NCBI RefSeq assembly: GCF_014084105.1
Contig: NZ_CP048289.1
Span: forward strand, 5,775,922-5,839,921
Direction of reading: 5' to 3'
Length of the DNA stretch: 64,000 nt
DNA from: Streptacidiphilus sp. P02-A3a
GTDB lineage: Bacteria > Actinomycetota > Actinomycetes > Streptomycetales > Streptomycetaceae
A program made the position numbers and the translations under genes. The notes beneath the pieces were generated by a model that saw only the letters and a list, made by a program, of their open reading frames with translations, was not told where the DNA came from and made no database searches. Each line of letters opens with the position of its first letter. Positions within the stretch are counted from its first letter, which is position 1. Below are positions 47,517 through 55,318 of this stretch, piece after piece.

Positions 47517-49471
47517 TGGCTCTGCCAGCCCCCAACCTCGACGACCGGCGCTTCCAGCAGTTCGTCGACGACGCCAAGCGCTACATCCAGCAGCGTTGCC
47601 CGGAGTGGACCGACCACAACGTCTCCGACCCCGGGGTGACCCTGGTCGAGGCCGTCGCGCACATGGCGGACCAGATCGTCTACCGGCTCAACCGGGTGCC
47701 CGAACGCAACTACCTGGCCTTCCTGGACCTGCTCGGGATCACGCTGTTCCCACCGGCCCCGGCCCGCACCATGATGACCTTCTGGCTGTCCGCGCCGCAG
47801 AGCCAGCCGCTACAGCTGCCCACCGGCACCGAGGTCGCGACGCTGCGCACCGAGACCGAGCAGTCCGTGGTCTTCGCCACCGAGCGCGACCTCTCCATCG
47901 TGCCCTGCGCCCTGGAGCGGGTGCTGCTCCAGCCGGGCGGCGAGCCGCCGACCGACCACACCGCCGAGGTGCTGGACGGCGGCAAGGACACCGCCTGCTT
48001 CGGCGACCCGCCGCAGCCCGGCGACGCCATGCTGTTCGGGCTGACCGCCGCCGTTCCCGACTGCGCGGTGGTGCTGCGGCTCGGCAGCAGGGTCGACGGC
48101 GTCGGCGTGGACCCCCGGCAGCCGCCGCTGCTGTGGGAGGCGCTGACCAGTGACGGCTGGCGGCCCTGCGAGGTCGACCGGGACACCACCGGTGGTCTCA
48201 ACCGCCCCGGCGAGGTGGTGCTGCACGTGCCGTCCGGGCACACCACCACGCGCACCGGACGCTTCGACGCGGGCTGGCTGCGCTGCCGGGTCACCCAGCC
48301 CGAGCCGGGCCAGCCCTTCTACACGCTGTCCCCCACCATCCGCTCCGCCTCGGCGTTCACCATCGGCGGCAGCACCCGCGCGGTGCACGCGGACGTGGTC
48401 CGCGACGAGGCGCTGGGCGAGTCCACCGGCGTCCCCGGGCAGCGGCTGCGGCTGGCCAACGCGCCGATCGCGCAGGGCGACCCGCCGCTGGTGCTGCACG
48501 TCTCCGACGGCGAGGGCTGGAGCGACTGGACGGTGGTGCCGCACTTCGCCGCCTCCGGTCCGGACGACCGGCACGCCACCCTCGACGCGACCACCGGCGA
48601 GCTCGCCTTCGGCCCCTCGGTCCGCGAACCGGACGGCACCATGCGGCAGTTCGGCGCGGTTCCGGCGAAGGGCGCGATGATCCGGGCGCACCGCTACCGC
48701 ACCGGTGGCGGCCGGACCGGGAACGTGGCACGCGGCAGCATCCGGGTGCTCCGCAGCTCCATCCCGTTCATCGCCCGGGTGGAGAACCGCGAGGCCGCGC
48801 GCGGCGGGGTGGACGGCGAGACCGTGGCCGAGGCCAAGGTCCGTGCCCCGGTGTCGCTGCGCGCCCAGGACCGCGCGGTGACCGTGCGCGACTACGAGGA
48901 GCTGGCCCGCCGGGCCGCGCCCGAGGCCGCCCGGATCACCTGCCTGGCGGCGGACGAGTCCCAGCACGGCGAGAACGCGGTTCGGGTGCTGGTCGTCCCG
49001 CAGGCCGTCCCCGACCAGGGCGGGCGGCTGCGCTTCGAGCAGTTGGTCCCCGGCGACGAACTGCTCGCCACGATCACCCGCCACCTGGACGAGCGCCGCC
49101 CGATCGGCACCCGGCTGGCCGTCGGGCCGCCGTACTACCAGGGCGTGACCGTGGTGGCGACGCTGCACGCCTACCGGGGCACCGAGTCGGAGCAGATCCG
49201 CGCCGCCGCCCTGGACGCGCTGTACGCCCACCTGGACCCGCTGACCGGCGGCTCGCGCGGCGAGGGCTGGCCGTTCGGCCGTCCGCTGCAGGCCGGGGAG
49301 GTCTTCGCGGTGCTCCAGCGCGTCCCCGGGGTCGAGTTGGTGGACCAGGTGCTGCTGCACCCGGCCGACCCGCTGACCGGCAAGCGCGGCGATCCGGCCG
49401 ACCGGATCGACCTGGACGCCTCCGCCCTGGTCTTCTCCTTCGACCACCGCGTCCGCGTGATCGGGGGCTGA
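47516..49471 (+). CDS. cis11: Baseplate J-like wedge protein
   Basis: 651 residues. ALPAPNLDDRRFQQFVDDAKRYIQQRCPEWTDHNVSDPGVTLVEAVAHMADQIVYRLNRVPERNYLAFLDLLGITLFPPAPARTMMTFWLS is the start of the Afp11/Pvc11-type baseplate wedge (putative baseplate assembly protein family). The C-terminal part contains the baseplate-J region (VRAPVSLRAQDRAVTVRDYEELARRAAPEAARITCLAAD). Normal length for CIS. Four bases separate it from the next gene. Confidence 0.93.
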   Translation: MALPAPNLDDRRFQQFVDDAKRYIQQRCPEWTDHNVSDPGVTLVEAVAHMADQIVYRLNRVPERNYLAFLDLLGITLFPPAPARTMMTFWLSAPQSQPLQLPTGTEVATLRTETEQSVVFATERDLSIVPCALERVLLQPGGEPPTDHTAEVLDGGKDTACFGDPPQPGDAMLFGLTAAVPDCAVVLRLGSRVDGVGVDPRQPPLLWEALTSDGWRPCEVDRDTTGGLNRPGEVVLHVPSGHTTTRTGRFDAGWLRCRVTQPEPGQPFYTLSPTIRSASAFTIGGSTRAVHADVVRDEALGESTGVPGQRLRLANAPIAQGDPPLVLHVSDGEGWSDWTVVPHFAASGPDDRHATLDATTGELAFGPSVREPDGTMRQFGAVPAKGAMIRAHRYRTGGGRTGNVARGSIRVLRSSIPFIARVENREAARGGVDGETVAEAKVRAPVSLRAQDRAVTVRDYEELARRAAPEAARITCLAADESQHGENAVRVLVVPQAVPDQGGRLRFEQLVPGDELLATITRHLDERRPIGTRLAVGPPYYQGVTVVATLHAYRGTESEQIRAAALDALYAHLDPLTGGSRGEGWPFGRPLQAGEVFAVLQRVPGVELVDQVLLHPADPLTGKRGDPADRIDLDASALVFSFDHRVRVIGG

Positions 49472-49474
49472 CCG

Positions 49475-50065
49475 ATGAGCACCCCTTCCGCACCCCGGGC
49501 CTCCGGCTCCCGGCGGGGCTCGATCGACGGCCTCGGCACCCGCCACCCGATCGGCCTGCAACTCCCGGCCGTCTACGCCGACGACGAGCTGGCGCAGCGT
49601 TTCACGGCCGGCCTGGACGACGTCATCGCGCCGCTGCTGAACGTCCTCGACTGCATGGACAGCTACTTCCGGCCGTCGCTCGCGCCGGAGGACTTCACCG
49701 CCTGGCTCGGCGGCTGGGTCGGCGCGGAGACCGAGCCGGACACCTCGCTGCCGCTGCTGCGGGAGTCGGTGGCCTCCGCCGCCGGGCTGCACCGGCTGCG
49801 CGGCACCCGGCGCGGCCTGGCCGAGGCGGTCCGGCTGGCCTTCGGCACGGTGCCGGAGATCACCGAGAGCGGTGGCGCGGACTGGTCCGCGCGTCCGCTC
49901 GGCGCCTTCCCCGGAGACCCGCGGCCGCACCTGCTGGTGGTGCTGCGGGTCGACGACCCGGCCACCATCGACGTCCAGCGGCTCGACGAACTCGTGCGTG
50001 CCGCCCGGCCCGCCCACATTCCCTGCACGGTCCAGGTGACCGCCAAGAGAGGACCCGAGAAGTGA
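49475..50065 (+). CDS. cis12: Tail protein I-like baseplate wedge protein
   Basis: 196 residues with the phage tail protein I / Afp12-like pattern: HPIGLQLPAVYADDELAQRFTAGLDDVIAPLLNVLDCMDSYFRPSLAPEDFTAWLGGWVGAETEPDTSLPLLRESVASAAGLHRLRGTRRGLAEAVRLAFG. It partners the baseplate J protein in the wedge. Its stop overlaps the GTG of the next gene by four bases (GTGA). Confidence 0.92.
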   Translation: MSTPSAPRASGSRRGSIDGLGTRHPIGLQLPAVYADDELAQRFTAGLDDVIAPLLNVLDCMDSYFRPSLAPEDFTAWLGGWVGAETEPDTSLPLLRESVASAAGLHRLRGTRRGLAEAVRLAFGTVPEITESGGADWSARPLGAFPGDPRPHLLVVLRVDDPATIDVQRLDELVRAARPAHIPCTVQVTAKRGPEK

Positions 50066-51369
50066 GCAACACCACCAGGACTGCGGAACCGCGCTGCGCC
50101 GACTGCGGCGGCCGGGCCCGCGCCGGGCAGTCCTTCTGTGACGACTGCGGGTCGTTCCTGAACTGGGACAACGAGGCGGACAGCACGGCGGCCACGACCG
50201 CCGCGAACACTGCGACTGCTGCGACCGCTGCGACTCCTGTGACCGCTGCGGGTTCGGAGAAGCCCGCGGGCACGGAGACCCCGGCGGCCCCTGCGGTGGC
50301 TGCGAGCCCTGAGCCGGTCGCGGCGGCCGAGTCCGAGCCTGGTGACACCGCGTCAGAAACGGTTCTCGGCAAGGGGGGTGCGGCCGAGCCGGTGGACTCG
50401 GCGGAGGCCGAGACCGCCGAGGTGCTGACCGAGCCCATCGACCCGAACTCCCCGACCCCGCCGCCCGCTCCGGTCCCGCCGGACGTCGCCCGGGCCCGGG
50501 CGCTGCTGGTCCCGGTCGCCGACCGCAGCCGACCGGTGCCGCAGGCGCCCGAGGTCGCGCCGGTCCTTCCGGGCACCCCGATGGCGGCCCGCCCGACCGT
50601 CCGGCAGCCGGGCGACGACGGGCACACGCCGCACGGCGACGCCTGCCCGTGGTGCGGCACCGGCAACCAGCCGGACCGGCACTTCTGCCGCCGCTGCGCG
50701 ATGCGGCTGGCGGAGTCCCCGGGCGGACCGCAGCGCCGCCCGTGGTGGCGCCGACTGCTGGACTTCCGTGGCCGCGAGGCGCCCTGGGCCGGTGAACGGC
50801 CGCGCCTGCGGCGGGATCTGGGCCGCATCGTGCGCTGGACGCTGTGCCTGGCGGTGGCGGTGGCGCTGGTGGTCACCGTGGCCAACGAGGCGACCCCGGC
50901 CACGCACGCGGTGGAGGACCACTTCGCCACCCGGGCGCAGATCCACGAGATCACCTGGTCGGCCTCGCACTCGGGTCCGAACCAGTCGGCGAGCCTGGCC
51001 GGGGACAGCTACAACAACACGTTCTGGGGCTCCGGCTACGGCGACGCGAACACCGGTCAGTGGCTCCAGGCGAACTTCACCTCCCCGCAGCACCTGCTGA
51101 ACGTGATCATCACCCCCTGCGCCGGCTCCGAGTCCGACGCGATCTCGCTGGACGCCTGCCCCTCGCAGCTGGAGGCGCAGATCACCGACAACTCCGGCAA
51201 GGTCACCGACCAGCAGATCAACCTCAACGACGGCCAGCCGCAGACCTTCGGCATGGACGCCCGGGACGTGGCGAGTGTCCGCTTCGTGATCGAGTCCGTC
51301 TACGGCGAGAGCCCGACCAAGCAGGTCGCCATCGCCGAGATAGAGTTCTTCGGACCGTCCGACTCCTGA
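50062..51369 (+). CDS. Zinc-ribbon membrane protein, last gene of the CIS operon
   Basis: 435 residues. Two zinc ribbons face the cytoplasm (C12, C15, C26, C29 in RCADCGG...FCDDCGSF; and CPWCG...FCRRCAMRL near residues 194-215), separated by an acidic Ala/Thr/Glu-rich linker. A transmembrane helix follows at about 258-276 (TLCLAVAVALVVTVANEA), then an outside domain of about 150 residues with a discoidin/galactose-binding-like pattern (ITWSASHSGPNQSASLAGDSYNNTFWGSGYGDANTGQWLQANFTSPQHLLNVIITPCAG). It overlaps the tail protein I gene. Position and build suggest the streptomycete CIS membrane-docking protein CisA; this match is from memory. Confidence 0.8.
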   Translation: MSNTTRTAEPRCADCGGRARAGQSFCDDCGSFLNWDNEADSTAATTAANTATAATAATPVTAAGSEKPAGTETPAAPAVAASPEPVAAAESEPGDTASETVLGKGGAAEPVDSAEAETAEVLTEPIDPNSPTPPPAPVPPDVARARALLVPVADRSRPVPQAPEVAPVLPGTPMAARPTVRQPGDDGHTPHGDACPWCGTGNQPDRHFCRRCAMRLAESPGGPQRRPWWRRLLDFRGREAPWAGERPRLRRDLGRIVRWTLCLAVAVALVVTVANEATPATHAVEDHFATRAQIHEITWSASHSGPNQSASLAGDSYNNTFWGSGYGDANTGQWLQANFTSPQHLLNVIITPCAGSESDAISLDACPSQLEAQITDNSGKVTDQQINLNDGQPQTFGMDARDVASVRFVIESVYGESPTKQVAIAEIEFFGPSDS

Positions 51370-51374
51370 TCCGG

Positions 51375-51407
51375 CGACTGGCCGGGGGCACCGCCCCCGG
51401 CCAGTCG
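51375..51407 (+). terminator. Terminator of the CIS structural operon
   Basis: CGACTGGCCGGGGGC (51375-51389) pairs perfectly with 51393-51407 around the loop ACC. It begins six bases after the stop codon of the last CIS gene. No U tract. Confidence 0.85.
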
Positions 51408-51446
51408 GAATGCTGATGGGCTCCGCCGACCCGGGGTCCGAGAAGA

Positions 51447-51480
51447 CGGTGCCCCGCCTCCACGCGAAGGCGGGGCACCG
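51447..51480. terminator. Second hairpin, probably a backup terminator
   Basis: A 12-bp stem CGGTGCCCCGCC (51447-51458) with its complement at 51469-51480 and a 10-base loop. It lies between the CIS operon and the minus-strand small gene, so it may serve both directions. Confidence 0.7.
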
Positions 51481-51567
51481 GACGCGTCCGGGGGGAGCGC
51501 GTAGCAACTATGTCATGAACCCGTCAAAGAATGCCAGTCGCTCCCGGGGAAAGGATCAGCGCGGCCT

Positions 51568-51693
51568 TCAGGAGGGCAGGTTCGAGATCTTCCAGAGGAC
51601 CACGGCCTGCACCAGGAACAGCAGTACCTCCGCCCGGTCGGTCGTCCGCCACCAGCGGCGCACCCGCCCCACCGGACACCGTCCCTCGGACAT
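51568..51693 (-). CDS. 41-residue single-pass membrane protein
   Basis: Starts MSEGRCPVGRVRRWWRTTDR, continues AEVLLFLVQAVVLWKISNLPS and stops. A basic, Trp-containing N-terminus and one hydrophobic helix of about 18 residues indicate a small membrane peptide with the N-terminus inside. AGGAG lies ten bases before the ATG, and third codon positions are mostly G or C. Converges on the CIS operon and is separated from it by two hairpins. Function unknown; similar tiny membrane proteins occur in many actinomycetes. Confidence 0.55.
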   Translation of the reverse strand: MSEGRCPVGRVRRWWRTTDRAEVLLFLVQAVVLWKISNLPS

Positions 51694-51865
51694 GTCGGCT
51701 CCTGATTCCGTCTGCGGTGTCTACCGCACCCACTGTGCCCGGGCCGACCTAACACCGCGGTAACAGCCACCGCCGAACGGGCCACCGGCAGTCGACACCC
51801 GGTGGCATGCCCACGCGGGCACGCGGGGGTGGGATTCGCGACGCGGGCGTCGTAAGCTGTCCACC

Positions 51866-51901
51866 ATGTGCACCCTCGTGCTTCCGCCGCCCGCCGCCTG
51901 A
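51866..51901 (+). CDS. Leader peptide MCTLVLPPPAA before the EamA gene
   Basis: An 11-codon ORF, ATG to TGA, with Leu-Val-Leu and then three Pro codons. A TAAGCT -10-like element (51853-51858) ends seven bases before the ATG, so the message would be leaderless, as attenuator peptides of actinomycetes often are. It is followed by two stems: GCCCGC/GCGGGC (51889-51907), which overlaps the ORF end, and the longer one at 51922-51951. Confidence 0.45.
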   Translation: MCTLVLPPPAA

Positions 51902-51921
51902 GCGGGCCGCCTCCGGCATAG

Positions 51922-51951
51922 GCGCGTCGCCCCCTTCGCGGGCGGACGCGC
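51922..51951 (+). promoter_or_regulatory. Hairpin in the EamA leader
   Basis: GCGCGTC (51922-51928) pairs with GACGCGC (51945-51951), with an inner GCCC/GGGC stem. It lies between the leader ORF and the EamA start. There is no U tract, so if this is an attenuator it may act through intrinsic termination without U residues or by masking translation signals. Confidence 0.45.
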
Positions 51952-52017
51952 TCCCTGGCTGTGCCCGCGCACGGAACCCCTTCCGCCCGCCGCGCCAGCT
52001 CAGGAGCACCCACCGTC

Positions 52018-53034
52018 ATGTCCCGAAGCACTGTCACGCCCATCGCCGCGTCAGCTGACGACGCGTCATCCTCCGTCCCTTCGCTGCCGGTTCGGCGCGG
52101 ACTCGGCTACCTGGCGCTCGCCGGGACCGCCTGGGGAACCACCGGCGCCGCCGTCGACCTGGTCTACCGCTCCAGCGACCTGGGCCCGACCGCCATCTCC
52201 TTCTGGCGGCTGGTCGGCGCGCTGGCGATCCTGCTCGCCGCGAAGGCCGTGCGCCGCACCGGCGGACCCGCTGCCCGCCCGACCGCCGCCCGCCCGACCG
52301 CCGCCCGCCCGACCACTGCCCGCTCCCGCCGGACCCGGGCGCTGCTGCTCGGCGGGGCGGGCGTCGGCATGGCCGTCTTCCAGTCCGCCTACTTCGCGGC
52401 CGTCCGCGACACCGGACTGGCCGTCGCCACCATCGTCACCCTCGGCGCCGGACCGGTGTTCACCGCACTGGCCGGACGGCTGCTGCTGGGCGAGCGGATC
52501 GGGCGGATCGGCGCGCTGGCGGTCGGCGGCGCGCTCGCCGGGCTGGCCGTGCTGGTGCTCGGCAACCAGTCCAGCGCGGTCCGCCCGGCGGGCATCGCGC
52601 TGGCGCTGCTCTCCGCCGCCGCCTACTCCAGCACCGCGCTGCTGGCGCGCTGGACCGGACGGCACGGCGGGGGCGAGTCGGCCGGGGCGCTGACCGCGTG
52701 GTCCTTCGGCATCGGCGCGGTGCTGCTGTTCCCGTTCGCGCTGGAGCAGGGCCTGCTGCCGCACACCGCGCACCCGCTGCGGCTGGTCCTGCTGCTGGCC
52801 TACGTCGCCGCCGTCACCACCGCCCTGGCCTACCCGCTCTACTTCGCCGGAGCGGCGGTGGTGCGCGCCGCGACCACGGCCACGGTGATGCTGATCGAGC
52901 CGGTCAGCGCGGCACTGCTGGCGGTGACGCTGCTGGGCGAGCGGTTGTCGGCGGCGACGGCCGTGGGCACGCTGGTGCTGTTGTCGGCCGTGGCGGCGCT
53001 GGCAGCCGCCGAATCCCGGCTCGCGTCCGACTAG
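52018..53034 (+). CDS. EamA/RhaT-family transporter
   Basis: 338 residues with ten predicted helices in two EamA repeats (first from [46 protein letters not shown]; second from [23 protein letters not shown]). A charged loop after helix two contains a 15-bp tandem repeat encoding ARPTA three times. AGGAGC precedes the ATG at 52018. The gene lies behind a short leader ORF and hairpins, suggesting control by amino-acid supply or ribosome stalling; members export amino acids or metabolites. Substrate unknown. Confidence 0.88.
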   Translation: MSRSTVTPIAASADDASSSVPSLPVRRGLGYLALAGTAWGTTGAAVDLVYRSSDLGPTAISFWRLVGALAILLAAKAVRRTGGPAARPTAARPTAARPTTARSRRTRALLLGGAGVGMAVFQSAYFAAVRDTGLAVATIVTLGAGPVFTALAGRLLLGERIGRIGALAVGGALAGLAVLVLGNQSSAVRPAGIALALLSAAAYSSTALLARWTGRHGGGESAGALTAWSFGIGAVLLFPFALEQGLLPHTAHPLRLVLLLAYVAAVTTALAYPLYFAGAAVVRAATTATVMLIEPVSAALLAVTLLGERLSAATAVGTLVLLSAVAALAAAESRLASD

Positions 53035-53091
53035 TCTGGACGTGACCTGAAAGCAGGCCGAGTGGCCTCGCGGTGAACGGAGTTCCGACAC

Positions 53092-54651
53092 GTGGACGAC
53101 CAAGGGGTGCGGCGGAGGCGGTTCCTGGGAGCGGCCGCGGCGGCCGGCGCGGGCGTCGTCGGGCTCGGCGCCCTGGCCGGGTGCGACTCCACCGCGCCCG
53201 CACCCGGCGGCGCCGCGTCCTCGCACGCCGCCGGACAGGCCGTCCGGGACAGCGTGCTGACGGCGCAGCAGGCCGAGCAGGCCCGCCCCGGGAACGCCGA
53301 CTGGCGGCTCGGTCCGACCGGACCGCAGCAGGCCATCGAGGGCTACACCGACCAGGTCAGCGTCCTTCGCGGGGAGCACTTCGCGCTGCACGCGTCAACC
53401 ACCGCGCCCGGATTCACCGTTTCGGCGTACCGGGTCGGCTGGTACGGCGGCACGCAGGCGCGGTTGGTGTGGCGCTCGGCGCGGATCGCGGGCCGTCTGC
53501 AACCGGCCGTCGGCCCCGATGGCTCCACCCGGACGGTGTCCACCGGTTGGGAGCCCACGATCAGCGTCGACACCGCCGACTGGCCGGAGGGCGCGTACCT
53601 GCTGCGGCTGGACGCCGAGGACGGCCACCAGCGGTACGTGCCGATGATCGTCAGGTCCGCGAGCGCCGCCGGGCGGACGCTGCTGATGCACGGCGCGGCG
53701 ACCTGGCAGGCGTACAACGTGTGGGGCGGCTACAGCCTGTACCAGGGCGAGAGCGGCGCCTACGCGACCCGCTCGCTGGCGGTGTCCTTCGACCGGCCCT
53801 ACGACGGCAGCGGCGCCGACAAGTTCCTGGTGTACGAGCGGGCGCTGGTGGTGCTCGCCGAACGCCTGGGCATCCCGCTGGCGTACACCACCGGTCTGGA
53901 CGTGCACCGGCAGCCGGAGGTGCTGCACGGCGCGACCGCGCTGCTCTCGCTCGGGCACGACGAGTACTGGACGCCGCAGCAGCGGGCCGCCGTCACCGCG
54001 GCCCGCGACGCGGGCAGCAACATCGCCTTCCTCGGCGCGAACACCTGCTTCCGCCGGATCAGGATCGAGGACGACGCGCGCACGGTGGTCTGCTACAAGA
54101 CCGACTACCAGGCCGACCCGCTGTACGGGAGGGACGACCCGGCGGTCACCACCGACTTCCGCGCGGAGCCGAGCCCGGACCCGGAGTCCTCGCTCACCGG
54201 TGTGATCTACGAGGGCTATCCGACCGACGCGCCGTACCTGGTCCACGCCGCCGACCACTGGCTGTACGCGGGCACCGGGGTCAGGGCCGGGGACTCCTTC
54301 CCGCACCTGATCGGCGTGGAGTACGACCGGGTGACGCCGAGCTACCCGACGCCCCGCCCGATCGAGATCCTGGCCCACTCGCCGCTGGTCTGCGAGGGCA
54401 GGTCGAGCCACTCGGACTCGGCGTACTACACCGTGCCGGGCGGGGCCGGGGTGTTCGCCTCCGGCACGATGCGCTGGGTGGAGGGGCTGATGGCGGGCAC
54501 CCACGACGACGGCAGCGACCACCTGATGGACGCGCGCACCGGTGCCTTCGTCACCCGGACCACCGAGAACCTGCTCACCGCCTTCGCCAAGGGCCCGGCC
54601 GGCCACCACCTCCCGGCCCCGCGCGACAACGTCGCCCAGGTGTACAGCTGA
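53092..54651 (+). CDS. N,N-dimethylformamidase beta-subunit-like exported protein
   Basis: 519 residues. RRRRFLGAAAAAGAGVVGLGALAGCDS near the N-terminus combines a twin-arginine motif with a lipobox. The rest matches the N,N-dimethylformamidase large-subunit-like family: GFTVSAYRVGWYGGTQARLVW, LLMHGAATWQAYNVWGGYSLYQ, LGHDEYWTPQQRAAV and EILAHSPLVCEGRSSHSDSAYYTVPGGAGVFASGTMRWVEGL. Most family members are exported and of unknown substrate; amidase activity on formamides is not to be assumed. GTG start with GGAG upstream. Confidence 0.85.
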   Translation: MDDQGVRRRRFLGAAAAAGAGVVGLGALAGCDSTAPAPGGAASSHAAGQAVRDSVLTAQQAEQARPGNADWRLGPTGPQQAIEGYTDQVSVLRGEHFALHASTTAPGFTVSAYRVGWYGGTQARLVWRSARIAGRLQPAVGPDGSTRTVSTGWEPTISVDTADWPEGAYLLRLDAEDGHQRYVPMIVRSASAAGRTLLMHGAATWQAYNVWGGYSLYQGESGAYATRSLAVSFDRPYDGSGADKFLVYERALVVLAERLGIPLAYTTGLDVHRQPEVLHGATALLSLGHDEYWTPQQRAAVTAARDAGSNIAFLGANTCFRRIRIEDDARTVVCYKTDYQADPLYGRDDPAVTTDFRAEPSPDPESSLTGVIYEGYPTDAPYLVHAADHWLYAGTGVRAGDSFPHLIGVEYDRVTPSYPTPRPIEILAHSPLVCEGRSSHSDSAYYTVPGGAGVFASGTMRWVEGLMAGTHDDGSDHLMDARTGAFVTRTTENLLTAFAKGPAGHHLPAPRDNVAQVYS

Positions 54652-54701
54652 ACGCCGGGGACGGGGGAGGCGCGGGCGCCGCCGCCCCGCCGGTCTCCGG
54701 G

Positions 54702-55217
54702 GTGGTCCTGGTGACCGGGGTGATGGCCTCGGGGAAGTCGACCGTGGCGGAGCTGCTCGCGCGGCGGCTGCCGCGCGCCGCGCACGTGCGCGGGGACGTC
54801 TTCCGGCGCATGATCGTGTCCGGCCGGGCCGACCCGCTGCCGTCGCCGAGCGAGCAGGCCCGGGCCCAACTGCGGCTCCGGCACCGGCTGTCCGCGAGCG
54901 TGGCCGACCAGTACGCGGCCGAGGGGATCACCGCCGTGGTGCAGGACATCGTGCTCGGTCCCGATCTGGCGGCGTACCCGGGCCTGGTGCGCACCCGGCC
55001 GCTGTACGTGGTGGTGCTGGCGCCGTCGGCGGCGGTGGTGCGGGCCCGGGAGCGGGACCGGCCGAAGTCCGGTTACGGGGTGTGGACGGTGGAGGCGCTG
55101 GACCGGGAGCTGCGCGAGCGGACGCCCCGGCTGGGGCTGTGGCTGGACAGCTCCGCACTGACGCCGGAGCAGACCGTCGCCGAGATCCTGGCCAACCTGG
55201 ACGCCGCTCGCGTCTGA
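54702..55217 (+). CDS. P-loop kinase-like protein (AAA_33 / chloramphenicol phosphotransferase-like)
   Basis: 171 residues from the GTG at 54702: VVLVTGVMASGKSTVAELLARRLPRAAHVRGDVFRRMIVSG has the Walker A GVMASGKST and a DVFRR motif like small-molecule kinases (gluconate, shikimate or chloramphenicol phosphotransferase type). RARERDRPKSGYG is the lid region. The coding frame is open into the preceding gene without another ATG or GTG, so a start at a CTG overlapping the upstream TGA (54648) cannot be excluded. Substrate unknown. Confidence 0.75.
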   Translation: MVLVTGVMASGKSTVAELLARRLPRAAHVRGDVFRRMIVSGRADPLPSPSEQARAQLRLRHRLSASVADQYAAEGITAVVQDIVLGPDLAAYPGLVRTRPLYVVVLAPSAAVVRARERDRPKSGYGVWTVEALDRELRERTPRLGLWLDSSALTPEQTVAEILANLDAARV

Positions 55218-55243
55218 GGGCGGTGATCGTGACGGAGAGCGCT

Positions 55244-55278
55244 GCTCTCGACCAAGAGCTCAGCTCTCGGTCGAGAGC
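55244..55278. terminator. Hairpin between convergent kinase and MFS genes
   Basis: GCTCTCGACC (55244-55253) pairs with GGTCGAGAGC (55269-55278). The whole stretch 55235-55310 is packed with GAGAGC/GCTCTC copies that allow several alternative stems, so it can act in both directions. Confidence 0.65.
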
Positions 55279-55318
55279 ACTCGCCCACGCGAGCGGCGCT
55301 CACCGGCGAGAGCAGTGC

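Noticed and set aside
32763-51369. Reading the locus as a prophage.
   Set aside because: No integrase, terminase, portal, capsid, holin or lysin gene is present, and cap (DUF4255) plus Afp15-type ATPase and LysM hub are markers of contractile injection systems.
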